From the NCBI RefSeq assembly GCF_019160155.1, contig NZ_JAFNIH010000061.1:210063-274062 (forward strand): 64,000 bases of DNA, in the 5' to 3' direction. This DNA is from Pinisolibacter aquiterrae (GTDB lineage: Bacteria > Pseudomonadota > Alphaproteobacteria > Rhizobiales > Ancalomicrobiaceae). The notes beneath the pieces were generated by a model. That model ran no database searches. It was not told the DNA's origin and saw nothing but the letters and a program-made list of their open reading frames with translations. The position numbers and the translations under genes were made by a program. Shown here one piece after another: positions 1 to 8,243 of the stretch. How positions within the stretch are numbered: position 1 is the stretch's first letter; each line of letters opens with the position of its first letter.

Positions 1-1383
1 GGCGGAGGCGACCGGATGCACCACGACGGGCTGAATGAAGATCACCAGCTCGCTCTGCGAATGCTGGAAGTCGCGGGAGCGGAAGAGGGTACCGAGGATC
101 GGCACGCTCATCAGCCCCGGCGTGCCGGCCAGCGCCTGCTTGACGTCGTCCTTGATCAGGCCGCCGAGCACCATCGCGCCGCCCGAGGGGATCTCGAGCG
201 TGGTCGCGGCGCGGCGGACGCGCAGCGCCGGGATGGTCAGCGAACCGATCGTCACGGCGCCGTCGGAGGTGAGTTCGGACACCTCGGTCTTGACCGTGAG
301 GTTGATCCGGTCCTCGGCGAGCACGATCGGCTGGAAGTTGAGCGCGATGCCGTAGGTCTTGAACTCGATGCCGATGGTGCTGCCACTCGAGCCCGACGAC
401 TGGCTGACCGGGATCGGATATTCGCCGCCGACCAGGAACTGCGCCTGTTCGCCCGACAGCGCCGACAGGTTCGGCTCGGCGAGCGTCTTCATCAGGCTGT
501 TCTGCTCGAGCGCCTGGAGCTTGGCGGAGACCGACCACGGCCCGAAGGTGCCGCCGCCGGAGACGGTGGAGGCGGGATCGACCGCGGAGGTGATCGGGAA
601 GGGATTGGAGGAGCTGAAGGCGCCGAACCAATTGCCCTGCCCGCCGCCGGCGGTCACGTCGATGCCGAGCTTCTTGATGACGTCGCGCTGCATCTCGGCG
701 ATCGTCACCTTGAGCATCACCTGGTCCTTGCCGGCGATGGTCAGGGCGTTGACCACCTGCGGGCCCGACCCGAGGCTGGCGACGGTGGCGGTGCCGGTCG
801 AGCCGGTCGTCGCCGGGGCCGATCCGGACGAGGACGAAGACGACGAGGACGACGAGGACGAGCCCTCGCTGCCGATGAAGCGCGAGGCGACCTCGTAGGC
901 CTGGACGGCCTCGCTGGCGTTGGCGACCATGCCCGACAGGATCACCGTTCCGGCGACGGCCTCGACGCGGATCGTGCTGCGCGGCAGGACGCGCTTCAGG
1001 AGCCCCTCGAGCGAGGACGTGTCGACCTCGACCTGGATCTGCAGATTGGCGATCGGCCGGCCCGAGGCGCCGAACACCACCACGTTGGTGTTGCCGAATT
1101 TGTTGCCGATCAGATAGAGGCGCTTCGACGAGCGGACGACCGCGTCGGCGACCTTGGGGTCGGACACCAGCACGTCGCGGATGTCGTCCTCGAAATCGAG
1201 GATCTTCGACTTCGACAGCGCGAGGTGGACCACGCGTTCGCTGCGGGAGTCCGATGCCGTCATCCGATCGTAGCGAACGGATTGGGCCGGGGCCTGCGTC
1301 GGCGCCGCAGCGATCGCGACGACGGCCGCCGTGAACGCCAGGGCGGCGGAGAAGCGGCGGGAAGGAACCAGTCTGGCGAACAT
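1..1383 (-). CDS. cpaC: Tad/Flp pilus outer-membrane secretin CpaC (3' end beyond window)
   Basis: Forms the outer-membrane channel through which the Flp (Tad) pilus leaves the cell. The reading frame starts at the ATG complementary to 1381-1383 and is still open at base 1, so the C-terminus lies outside; 461 codons are visible. A signal peptide (about residues 1-35) is followed by the pilus-specific N-terminal domain, a BON-like segment, an unusual run of ten serines near residues 172-185, and the secretin core from about residue 210, with a typical VPILGTLF and LVIFIQPVVV near the visible end. cpaB lies 31 bp upstream in the same direction. CpaD/E/F and TadB/C would be expected beyond the left edge. 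Assignment to the secretin family is secure; exact C-terminus unseen. Confidence 0.95.
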   Translation of the reverse strand, partial: MFARLVPSRRFSAALAFTAAVVAIAAAPTQAPAQSVRYDRMTASDSRSERVVHLALSKSKILDFEDDIRDVLVSDPKVADAVVRSSKRLYLIGNKFGNTNVVVFGASGRPIANLQIQVEVDTSSLEGLLKRVLPRSTIRVEAVAGTVILSGMVANASEAVQAYEVASRFIGSEGSSSSSSSSSSSSGSAPATTGSTGTATVASLGSGPQVVNALTIAGKDQVMLKVTIAEMQRDVIKKLGIDVTAGGGQGNWFGAFSSSNPFPITSAVDPASTVSGGGTFGPWSVSAKLQALEQNSLMKTLAEPNLSALSGEQAQFLVGGEYPIPVSQSSGSSGSTIGIEFKTYGIALNFQPIVLAEDRINLTVKTEVSELTSDGAVTIGSLTIPALRVRRAATTLEIPSGGAMVLGGLIKDDVKQALAGTPGLMSVPILGTLFRSRDFQHSQSELVIFIQPVVVHPVASA

Positions 1384-1414
1384 GCGATCACCCTCGAAAC
1401 ACCGACCGAACGCT

Positions 1415-2221
1415 TCAGCGCCGGATCGAAACCGTGGAGCTCACCCCGTAGCGAACCACCCTCACCGAACCACCGACGTCCGTGCTCTCTTCCTCGCCGA
1501 CGGGCGTCTCGCGATCACGCAGCGCCCGCAGCGCGAGCGAGATCACGCCGAGCTGCTGCGACTGGGCGACGATCTCGGCCTGACGCTGCGTGAGCTCCAG
1601 CGTCACCGTGTCCTTGGCCAGCATCGACGCGGAATCCTTGGTGTCGGCGACCTGCTGGTCGACGGCGAGGATGCGGATGTTGGTGAGGATCGTCTCGCTG
1701 ACGTAGGGGTCGGCGTTCATGCCCTTGGGCGCGGCGCGGGTCAGGATGATGTCGACGTGGTCGTTGGGCAGGATGAAGCCGCCGGCCGACGACACCGCCT
1801 TCACCTCGACCGCGGTCGCCCGCATGCCCGGCGTCAGGATCACCGACATGAAGCCGCGTTCGGCCTTGAGCAGGCGCTGCTCGTTGACCGGCTCGCCCTT
1901 GAAGAAGGCGCTGCGCGCGACCCAATCGGCGTAGTCCTCGGCCGCCTTGGGATGGGCGGCGCGGGTGATGTAGGCCTCGACGATGCCGGCCTTGGGGAAG
2001 GGCTGCCAGACGAAGTCTCCGGCGGCGATCCGCTTGCCGGTGGAGATGTCGCCTCCGGCGACCAGGACGTCGACGGTCTCGGGAGCCGGCGGCGCGACCG
2101 GCGCGGCGGCGACCACCGGCGCCGGCGCCGGCGGCCGGTTGGACATCTTGACGGCGAGCATCGCCGCGATGATGCCGGCGACGAGCGCGACCGCCAGAAC
2201 GAGGAGACGTGAAGCCTTCAT
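1415..2221 (-). CDS. cpaB: Flp pilus assembly protein CpaB
   Basis: Periplasmic/inner-membrane partner of the CpaC secretin in Tad pilus biogenesis. The 268-residue product has an N-terminal membrane anchor (about residues 3-25), a proline/alanine-rich linker, then an SAF-like domain (about 48-115) and the RcpC/CpaB domain, with the segment GMRATAVEV typical of the family. Length is normal for CpaB. It sits between cpaA and cpaC on the same strand, with the usual gene order. The ATG at 2219-2221 is chosen because it begins exactly at the membrane anchor. Confidence 0.95.
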   Translation of the reverse strand: MKASRLLVLAVALVAGIIAAMLAVKMSNRPPAPAPVVAAAPVAPPAPETVDVLVAGGDISTGKRIAAGDFVWQPFPKAGIVEAYITRAAHPKAAEDYADWVARSAFFKGEPVNEQRLLKAERGFMSVILTPGMRATAVEVKAVSSAGGFILPNDHVDIILTRAAPKGMNADPYVSETILTNIRILAVDQQVADTKDSASMLAKDTVTLELTQRQAEIVAQSQQLGVISLALRALRDRETPVGEEESTDVGGSVRVVRYGVSSTVSIRR

Positions 2222-2288
2222 GATCGAACCCGATTCTTGGGATGGTCACCCTCGGCGCCCATCTCCCCAGACTTTCGGGTCCAATTGG

Positions 2289-2303
2289 TTCAGGTATGGT
2301 TAA
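2289..2303 (-). promoter_or_regulatory. possible CtrA-type site upstream of cpaB
   Basis: On the minus strand the sequence reads TTAA, seven bases, then TGAA, one mismatch from the alphaproteobacterial CtrA consensus TTAA-N7-TTAA. It lies about 70 bp before the cpaB start. Pilus genes are CtrA targets in Caulobacter; the link here is inference from one motif. Confidence 0.25.
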
Positions 2304-2367
2304 TGGTCGGTCACTTTTCGCGGTGAACGGAAGATGAAGCCGTTCGACCCGGCGCGAGCGGTGCCTC

Positions 2368-2877
2368 TCAACCCATCAGAACGGCGAACCACGCCGTCGA
2401 CGGGAAGAGATGGAGTGCCGCCGCGGTGAGCGCGATGCCGTAGGGCACGTGCCGATGCTCGGGGAAGCGCGCGAGGAAACCGACCCGGAGCGCCGGCAGC
2501 GGCGCCAGGGCGCGATCGGTGATCAACACCACCACGGTCAGGATGCCGCCGTAGATCGAGAAGCCGAGGGCGAAGTCGAGGAGATGGCCCCAGCCGAGCC
2601 ACAGGGCGATGGCGGAGGCGAACTTGACGTCGCCGCCGCCCATCCAGCCGAGGGCGAAGAGGGCGAAGCCGCCGACGAAGATCAGAGCGGCCGAGGCGAG
2701 ATGCCAGCCCACCACCTCCCATCCCGGCGCGGCGAGCGCCAGCGCCGCGAGCCCGGCGGCGAAGAGGCCGAGGGTGATGCGGTTGGGGATGGTCATGGTC
2801 AGGAAATCGGTCGCCGCGCCGAGCGCGGTCAGGATCGGAAAGAGCGCGATCACGATCATCGAAAGGGTCTGCGTCAT
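2368..2877 (-). CDS. cpaA: prepilin peptidase CpaA/TadV (A24 family)
   Basis: Inner-membrane aspartyl protease that cleaves the leader from Flp prepilin. The 169-residue protein is almost entirely hydrophobic with about six membrane segments. The two catalytic aspartates of A24 peptidases are visible: D24 in a TDFxxxxIPN context and D83 in GGGDVK. It lacks the long cytoplasmic methylase domain of PilD, as expected for the short CpaA/TadV type. The gene lies between the Flp pilin gene and cpaB on the same strand, separated from the pilin gene by a strong terminator, so it may be expressed at a lower level than the pilin. Confidence 0.95.
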   Translation of the reverse strand: MTQTLSMIVIALFPILTALGAATDFLTMTIPNRITLGLFAAGLAALALAAPGWEVVGWHLASAALIFVGGFALFALGWMGGGDVKFASAIALWLGWGHLLDFALGFSIYGGILTVVVLITDRALAPLPALRVGFLARFPEHRHVPYGIALTAAALHLFPSTAWFAVLMG

Positions 2878-2985
2878 CTCGATGGCGTCCTTCGTCCGTC
2901 CTGGCGTCTCGCCTCAGAATGGGCGTGGCGGGTTGAGGCGGAGTAAACGGTCGCGGCCGGGCCGGCGATCGAGCCTCCCCGAAAC

Positions 2986-3016
2986 GAAACGAGGCGGGCT
3001 CGGCCCGCCTCGTTTC
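2986..3016 (-). terminator. intrinsic terminator after the Flp pilin gene
   Basis: A perfect 14-bp stem (2986-2999 with 3003-3016) closes a three-base TCG loop, 44 bp after the pilin stop codon. The stem ends in GAAAC/GTTTC, so the minus-strand transcript carries GTTTCGTTTCG after the GC-rich part. It would let the abundant pilin message end before cpaA. Confidence 0.8.
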
Positions 3017-3059
3017 TGATCCCCTTCGAACGGCGCGTCGTGGCCGTCCGCAGCCGGCA

Positions 3060-3230
3060 TCAGCCGGAGGTCACCATCTTGGAGGCGACATGGTTGAAGG
3101 TGTTCGACAGCGTGGTGCCGAGCGAGGTCGCGCCGGCGATGATCGCGAGAGCGATCAGGGAGGCGATCAGGCCATACTCGATCGCGGTGGCGCCGGACTC
3201 GTCCTTCAGGAAACGGGCGAACAAGGTCAT
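3060..3230 (-). CDS. flp: Flp family type IVb pilin
   Basis: Major pilin subunit of the Tad pilus, 56 residues. The short leader MTLFARFLKDESG is followed by ATAIEYGL, the prepilin cleavage context: cut after G13, with glutamate at +5 (E18) and tyrosine at +6, then a hydrophobic helix to about residue 40. The start at 3228-3230 is preferred over an upstream ATG at 3254 because GAGGAG lies eight bases before it and because Flp leaders begin close to this point. It is the first gene of the minus-strand arm, followed by a terminator and cpaA, which processes it. Confidence 0.95.
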   Translation of the reverse strand: MTLFARFLKDESGATAIEYGLIASLIALAIIAGATSLGTTLSNTFNHVASKMVTSG

Positions 3231-3570
3231 CTGAGAGCTCCTCATCGTATGCACACGGTTTCAGCGACTTCGTCTTTCGTCGGCCTACACACCTCGGCCG
3301 CTCGAAGTCTGGAGCGACATTACGGGTCACGACCTAATTCGGAGTAAATTCGAATGGTTAGCGAAGTGTTCATCGCCGGAATCGCCACCAGGGTTAGCAA
3401 ATGGTGCAAATCATGCGTGTGGCTGGCCCGATCGACGCGCGATGTCGATGGCGATCTTAAGTGATCGTTCACCAAACCACGTCAGGATGCATCTCGATCC
3501 GGTGCGCGATCGCTCTCGTCGGGCGTCGCGCCGACGGGTCGCCGGTTTCCCCGAACGAGGTTTCCCTCCC
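3231..3570. promoter_or_regulatory. divergent promoter region between pilin and CpaC-N-like gene
   Basis: These 340 bases hold no gene. They are visibly richer in A+T than the flanks, especially 3330-3465, and must carry the promoters for both the pilin (minus) and the plus-strand pilus genes. A GATC-TTAAGT-GATC dyad lies at 3453-3466. No confident -35/-10 pair was assigned. Confidence 0.5.
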
Positions 3571-4038
3571 GTGCGCCCCTTCACCGTTCTTCGCGCTCTC
3601 GCCACCGTCGCCGTCCTCGCCGGATCCGTGTCCGGCGTGACCGCCAAGGATCCGATCGCGGTGATGATCGACCGCGCCAAGGTGATGCGCATCTCCGCGC
3701 CCGCCGCCACGGTGGTCATCGGCAATCCCGCGATCGCCGACGCGACCATTCAGGACCGCCAGACGCTGGTCATCACCGGCAAGGTCACCGGCGTCACCAA
3801 TCTCGTCATCCTCGACGCCAAGGGCGAACTGATCGCCGACGAGCTGATCAACGTCGAGAAGGCCGATCGCGGCATGGTCACGGTGCAGCGCGGCGCCCGT
3901 CGCTACACCTATGCCTGCACGCCGAGCTGCAACGTGGCCCTCGAGCCCGGCGACGCGTCCGAGTACTTCAGCCAGGCGTCGAGCCAGATGGCCGGTCGCA
4001 GCGGCTTCGTCGCGCAGTCGACCGGGCCGACGCAGTGA
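3571..4038 (+). CDS. secreted pilus assembly protein with CpaC N-terminal domain
   Basis: A 155-residue exported protein made largely of the 'pilus formation protein N-terminal' domain (the domain that begins CpaC-type secretins), here as a stand-alone protein. The GTG at 3571 is chosen because GAGG precedes it by ten bases and the product then starts with a normal signal peptide ending near VTA-KDP (residue 25). The domain spans about residues 28-105 (VMIDRAKVMRIS, VVIGNPAIADA, LVITGK); the tail contains two cysteines (YACTPSC) that may form a disulphide. Such genes usually sit beside TadE genes in Hyphomicrobiales Tad loci, as here. Its exact role is not established; a periplasmic accessory to the pilus is inferred. 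Confidence 0.85.
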   Translation: MRPFTVLRALATVAVLAGSVSGVTAKDPIAVMIDRAKVMRISAPAATVVIGNPAIADATIQDRQTLVITGKVTGVTNLVILDAKGELIADELINVEKADRGMVTVQRGARRYTYACTPSCNVALEPGDASEYFSQASSQMAGRSGFVAQSTGPTQ

Positions 4039-4047
4039 CATCCGTCC

Positions 4048-4070
4048 GCCGACGGCGCGAGACCGTCGGC
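4048..4070 (+). other. hairpin just after the CpaC-N-like gene
   Basis: A perfect 8-bp stem (GCCGACGG with CCGTCGGC) and a seven-base loop start nine bases after the stop codon. No T-tract follows, so it may be a 3' end-stabilising hairpin or partial terminator rather than a full one. Confidence 0.45.
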
Positions 4071-4106
4071 ACCGATCGAGACGAGAGAGGCCGGGCGGCG
4101 GCGGCG

Positions 4107-4137
4107 AAATTCTCGGAATTTGAACCGTTTGTTCAAA
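4107..4137. promoter_or_regulatory. two abutting palindromes before the TadE genes
   Basis: AAATTC-TCG-GAATTT (4107-4121) is directly joined to TTTGAAC-CGTTT-GTTCAAA (4119-4137), both arms perfect. The pair sits 70-100 bp before the first TadE start in an otherwise GC-rich stretch. The layout suggests an operator for a dimeric regulator. The regulator is unknown. Confidence 0.5.
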
Positions 4138-4207
4138 CATTCGCGCGATGGATGGTCTTCCAGACGGTGATCCGGGAGGCGCCGTCCGATCGTCACGAGG
4201 ACGTGCG

Positions 4208-4807
4208 ATGGAGATGCCGGGACGTCGAAGGAGCGAGCGAGCGCGGGGCGCGGGATGGCGGGCGACGATGCGCCGCCTCCTACGCGACACGCGTGCCGCC
4301 ACCGCCGTCGAATTCGCCATCATCGCCGCGCCGTTCCTGGCCCTGATCGGGGCCATCATGGAAATGGCGGTGGTCTTTCTCGCCTCGCAGGTGCTCGACA
4401 GCGCCACGGCCGACGCCGCCCGCCTGATCCGTACCGGACAGGCCCAGCAGCAGAGCATGAACGCCTCGCAGTTCAAGGCGCAGGTCTGCGACCGGCTCTA
4501 CGTCCTCTTCGACTGCAACAAGGTCTATGTCGAATCGACCGTCTATTCGCAGTTCTCGTCGATCGGAAACTTGAACACCTACAGTGCCTTCAAGGACGCC
4601 GACGGCAACTTCGATCCGACGAAGGTCGGCTCCTACCACACCGGCAACGGCTCCGACATCGTGGTGGTCAGGGTGTTCTACGCCTATCCGGTGATCTTCA
4701 AGAATCTCGGTCTCGACCTCGCCAACACGGCGGACGGGAAATTGTTGATGACGGGGGTCGCCGTGTTCCGCAACGAGCCCTTCCCATGGAGCTCGCCCTA
4801 TCCATGA
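4208..4807 (+). CDS. TadE-like pilus assembly pseudopilin
   Basis: Minor pseudopilin-type protein of the Tad system, anchored in the inner membrane with its bulk in the periplasm. The 199-residue product has a basic N-terminus, then the TadE signature TAVEFAIIAAPF (about residues 32-43) leading into one membrane helix (to about 58). The remainder is a periplasmic domain with two cysteines near the middle (QVCDRLYVLFDC). ATG 4208 follows GAGG by seven bases; ATG 4268 would also leave a complete TadE motif. It overlaps the next gene by four bases (ATGA), so the two are translationally coupled. Confidence 0.88.
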   Translation: MEMPGRRRSERARGAGWRATMRRLLRDTRAATAVEFAIIAAPFLALIGAIMEMAVVFLASQVLDSATADAARLIRTGQAQQQSMNASQFKAQVCDRLYVLFDCNKVYVESTVYSQFSSIGNLNTYSAFKDADGNFDPTKVGSYHTGNGSDIVVVRVFYAYPVIFKNLGLDLANTADGKLLMTGVAVFRNEPFPWSSPYP

Positions 4808-5400
4808 CCGATCGTCCCACCTCGACCGTCACGCGCGTGTTCCGTCCCGGCTCGATCCTGCGCGATCGCCGCGCGGTGGCGGCGGTGGAGTTCGCGCTGC
4901 TGCTGCCGCTGATGGTGACGCTGTTCATCGGCGGCAACGAGATCTCCCAGGCACTCGGCATCTATCGCAAGGTCGGCCACACCAGCGCCACCCTCGGCGA
5001 TCTCGTGGCCCAGTCGGGCACCCTCACCATCCAACAGATGAACGACATCATCGCCGCCTCCGTCTCGGTGATGACGCCCTACGACAGCACCGGCGCCAAG
5101 ATGATCATCTCGGCGGTGAAGTACACGACGTCGGGCGGCTACAAGGTCTGTTGGAGCAAGGCCCAGAACGACACCGGATGGACGATCGGCTCGTCGCCGC
5201 CGGTGACCATTCCCACCGGCCTCGTGACCGACGGACAGCAGGTCGTCGTCACCCAGGTGAAATACTCCTATACCTCGGCCTTCTCGACGATCATGAAGGA
5301 CATCTGGGGAACGGGGGCGATCACGCTCAAGGACGTCTCCTATTTCCGCCCGCGCACCTCCGCCACCGTCATCTACGACAGCAAGGATTGCGCCGCCTGA
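4804..5400 (+). CDS. second TadE/TadG-like pilus assembly protein
   Basis: A 198-residue relative of the preceding protein: basic N-terminus, VAAVEFALLLPLMVTLF (about residues 25-41) forming the pseudopilin-type membrane anchor with the conserved glutamate, and a periplasmic domain containing two cysteines (VCWSK near the middle and DC close to the C-terminus). The ATG at 4804 overlaps the upstream stop codon. Tandem TadE-type genes are usual at this position and are thought to form the pilus tip or base pseudopilins. No gene follows for 210 bases. Confidence 0.88.
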   Translation: MTDRPTSTVTRVFRPGSILRDRRAVAAVEFALLLPLMVTLFIGGNEISQALGIYRKVGHTSATLGDLVAQSGTLTIQQMNDIIAASVSVMTPYDSTGAKMIISAVKYTTSGGYKVCWSKAQNDTGWTIGSSPPVTIPTGLVTDGQQVVVTQVKYSYTSAFSTIMKDIWGTGAITLKDVSYFRPRTSATVIYDSKDCAA

Positions 5401-5610
5401 GTGCCGCGGAATTCTCGCTGCGACGCAGCATACCGGGCACTACCTACGGAACAGCCGGGACGGAATCGTCGTACGAACGTGTTATTTCGCGAAGGCTTCG
5501 GCGGTTCCAGGACGGCCCGCGCGAGGCGGCGGAGCGTCGACGGCGGTGCGCGAGGAGCGCCCGCGCCCACCTCCGTGACAGACGATCCCTCGAGGAGGCG
5601 AGTGGCCGAC

Positions 5611-7029
5611 ATGATCGAAAACAAACTGTGGGACGAGATCCAGACGGGGGCCGGCGCGGCGACGACGCGCCGCGTGCGCCCCGACGATCTCTTCCTCTTC
5701 TCTCGTCTCTCCGGCCATCACAATCCGCTGACCCTGCCGCCGAGCGCGCTGCGCGCCGACGGCCGGCCGGCGGTCGAGGCGGTTCCCGCCTTCCTCGTCG
5801 CCGCGATCCTGTCGGCGGCGGTCGGCAATCGCATGCCCGGCCCCGGCTCGGTGTGGCGCTCCGCCAACATCACTTTCCTCGCCCCGGTCTCGCCCGGCGA
5901 CGAATTGACCGCCTCCGTGACCGTCACCGCGAAATACCCCGACGGCACCGCCGCGCTCGCCTTCAAGGTCTCCAAGTCCAACGGCGAGGCGGTCGCGGAG
6001 GGCAACGGCGTCGTCGCCGCGCCGGTCACCCGGATCACGCTGCCGCACATCGACATTCCCGAGGTGATGGTCGAGCGCCATCTCGCCTTCGATCGCCTTC
6101 TCGCCGCCGCCAAAACCCGCGCCCCGACGCCCACCGCCGTCGTCCAGCCCGACGACGAAGCGTCGCTGGGCGGGGCGATCGAGGCCTGGAAGGCCGGGCT
6201 GATCGATCCGATCCTGGTCGGGACGCGTGCCCGCATCGAGAAATGCGCCGCCGCCCTGCACTTCGACATTTCCGCTCTGCCGATCGAGGCGGTCGCCGAC
6301 GACGACCAGGCGGCGGCGCGCTCGGTCGCCATGGTCCACGAGGGCCGCGTGCGCTCGGTGATGAAGGGCCACCTCCACACCGACGTGCTGCTCCATCACG
6401 TCGTCAAGAAGGACGGGGGCCTGCGCACCGGACGTCGTCTCTCGCACGTCTTCGTGCTCGACCTCCCGGGACGCCCGACGCCGCTCCTGATCTCCGACGC
6501 GGCGATCAACATCGCTCCCGACCTCGACACCAAGGTCCACATCGTCCAGAACGCCATCGACCTCGCCCGCGCCATCGGCATCACCCTGCCCAAGGTCGGC
6601 ATCCTCTCGGCGGTGGAGACGGTCAATCCGGCGATCCCCTCGACCATCGACGCGGCGGTTCTCTCCAAGATGGCCGAACGCGGCCAGATCCGGGGCGGCG
6701 TCGTCGACGGACCGCTGGCGATGGACAATGCCATCGACGCCGGCGCGGCCGAGAGCAAGGGCATCATCTCGCTGGTGGCGGGTCATGCCGACGTGCTGAT
6801 CGCGCCGAATCTCGAATCCGGCAACATGCTGGCCAAGGAACTGGTGTTCCTCGCCTCCGCCGAGACCTCCGGCCTCGTCATCGGCGCCAAGGTGCCGGTG
6901 ATGGTGACGAGCCGCGCCGACGACGAGCGTGCCCGTCTCGTCTCCGCCGCGCTGGCCCAGATCTACGGCCACTACCTCGAATGCGGCGAAAGCCTGCTCG
7001 CACCCACCATGACGGGGGATTGCCCGTGA
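5611..7029 (+). CDS. pta: bifunctional MaoC-like enoyl-CoA hydratase / phosphate acetyltransferase
   Basis: A 472-residue fusion: a MaoC/hot-dog domain (about residues 10-150, with FLFSRLSGHHNPLT as the hydratase-like motif) joined to a phosphate acetyl/butyryltransferase domain (about 165-465). The second domain interconverts acyl-CoA and acyl-phosphate; the first may hydrate enoyl-CoA. ATG 5611 is preferred; an in-frame GTG at 5602 is too close (3 bases) to the GAGGAGG Shine-Dalgarno. The stop overlaps the ackA GTG start by four bases, so the pair is a single operon for the acetyl-CoA to acetate step. In alphaproteobacteria this fusion often accompanies ackA, frequently with fabI, which is not present here. 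Confidence 0.93.
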   Translation: MIENKLWDEIQTGAGAATTRRVRPDDLFLFSRLSGHHNPLTLPPSALRADGRPAVEAVPAFLVAAILSAAVGNRMPGPGSVWRSANITFLAPVSPGDELTASVTVTAKYPDGTAALAFKVSKSNGEAVAEGNGVVAAPVTRITLPHIDIPEVMVERHLAFDRLLAAAKTRAPTPTAVVQPDDEASLGGAIEAWKAGLIDPILVGTRARIEKCAAALHFDISALPIEAVADDDQAAARSVAMVHEGRVRSVMKGHLHTDVLLHHVVKKDGGLRTGRRLSHVFVLDLPGRPTPLLISDAAINIAPDLDTKVHIVQNAIDLARAIGITLPKVGILSAVETVNPAIPSTIDAAVLSKMAERGQIRGGVVDGPLAMDNAIDAGAAESKGIISLVAGHADVLIAPNLESGNMLAKELVFLASAETSGLVIGAKVPVMVTSRADDERARLVSAALAQIYGHYLECGESLLAPTMTGDCP

Positions 7030-8210
7030 CCAGAGCCGTCCTCACCCTCAACGCGGGTTCATCGAGCCTGAAGTTCGCCCTCTATACCGCCGACGCGCTG
7101 CGTCGCCGGCTGGCGGTCGGCCAGCTCGAGGGCATCGGCACCCACCCGCATCTGATCATTCGCGACGAAGCCGGTCACACGATGATCGAATGGCGCTGGA
7201 AACAGGCCGACGCGCTCGCCGCCCATGCCGAGGTTCTCGCGCAGATCATCGGCTTCCTCCATTCCAACATGTCCGATCTCGACATCGTCGGCGTCGGTCA
7301 TCGCGTCGTCCACGGCGGTCCGATCTACGAGGCGCCGGTGGTGATCGACGAAGACGTGATGGCCAATCTCGTCCGCTTCACCCCGCTGGCGCCGCTGCAT
7401 CAGCCGCACAACATCACCGGCATCCGCGCCGCGATCGAGGCCTTCCCCGGCGTGCCGCAGGTCGCTTGTTTCGATACCGCCTTCCATCGCCGCCACCCCT
7501 GGGTCGCGGACACCTATGGCCTGCCCTATTCCCTGTGGGAGGAAGGTGTGCGCCGTTACGGCTTCCACGGGCTCTCCTACGAGGCGGTGTGGGGCAAGCT
7601 GGTCGACCGGGCGCCGGAGATGGCGACGAGCGGCCGCGCCGTGGTCGCCCATCTCGGTTCGGGCGCCTCGATGTGCGCGGTCAAGGCGGGCCGGTCGGTC
7701 GGCTCGACGATGGGCTTCTCGACCGTCGACGGTCTGCCGATGAGCACCCGCTCCGGCTCGATCGACCCGGGCGTGCTGCTGTGGATGATGCAGGAGAAGG
7801 GCTGGGACGCGGCGCAGATCACCAAGATCCTCTACAAGGAGAGCGGCCTCAAGGGTCTCTCCGGCATCTCCGGCGACATGCGCGACCTCGAGCGGTCCGA
7901 TGCGCCCGGCGCCAAGCGGGCGATCGACTTCTTCGTGTTCCGGGTCAAGCGCGAGATCTGCGCCATGACCTCGGTGCTCGGCGGCCTCGACGCGGTGGTC
8001 TTCACCGGCGGCATCGGTGAGCATTCGGCGTTGGTGCGCGCCCGCGCGGTCGAGGGGCTCGAGTTCCTCGGCGTCGAAATCGACCACGCCGCCAACGCGG
8101 TCGACGCGCCGGTGATCTCGATGCCGCACTCCGGCGTGACGGTGCACGTGATCCCGACCGACGAGGAGGGCGTCATCGCCCACCACACCTCCCGCCTGAT
8201 CGCGCTCTGA
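7026..8210 (+). CDS. ackA: acetate/propionate kinase AckA
   Basis: Transfers phosphate between acetyl-phosphate and ADP, giving ATP and acetate, or runs in reverse. The 394-residue product has the ASKHA-family features: NAGSSSLK at residues 9-16, GHRVVHGG near 95, FDTAFH near 150, GFHGLSYE near 180, HLGSGAS near 210 and GGIGEH near 330. The GTG start at 7026 overlaps the pta stop (GTGA). Length is close to the usual 400. It converges with the PhnD-like gene 33 bp downstream. Confidence 0.96.
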   Translation: MTRAVLTLNAGSSSLKFALYTADALRRRLAVGQLEGIGTHPHLIIRDEAGHTMIEWRWKQADALAAHAEVLAQIIGFLHSNMSDLDIVGVGHRVVHGGPIYEAPVVIDEDVMANLVRFTPLAPLHQPHNITGIRAAIEAFPGVPQVACFDTAFHRRHPWVADTYGLPYSLWEEGVRRYGFHGLSYEAVWGKLVDRAPEMATSGRAVVAHLGSGASMCAVKAGRSVGSTMGFSTVDGLPMSTRSGSIDPGVLLWMMQEKGWDAAQITKILYKESGLKGLSGISGDMRDLERSDAPGAKRAIDFFVFRVKREICAMTSVLGGLDAVVFTGGIGEHSALVRARAVEGLEFLGVEIDHAANAVDAPVISMPHSGVTVHVIPTDEEGVIAHHTSRLIAL

Positions 8211-8243
8211 TCGGTCGCGGGACGATCCGCGCGCCGTCGGGTC

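Noticed and set aside
16-1593. Long plus-strand open frame of 525 codons opposite cpaC
   Set aside because: Composition is dominated by R, G, A, D and E with no domain; it is the mirror frame of the secretin gene, whose domains are unmistakable.
5151-8210. Open frame of 1019 codons spanning two genes on plus
   Set aside because: Its first two-thirds is an arginine-rich shadow of the pta gene; only the end is real, and that is acetate kinase starting at GTG 7026.
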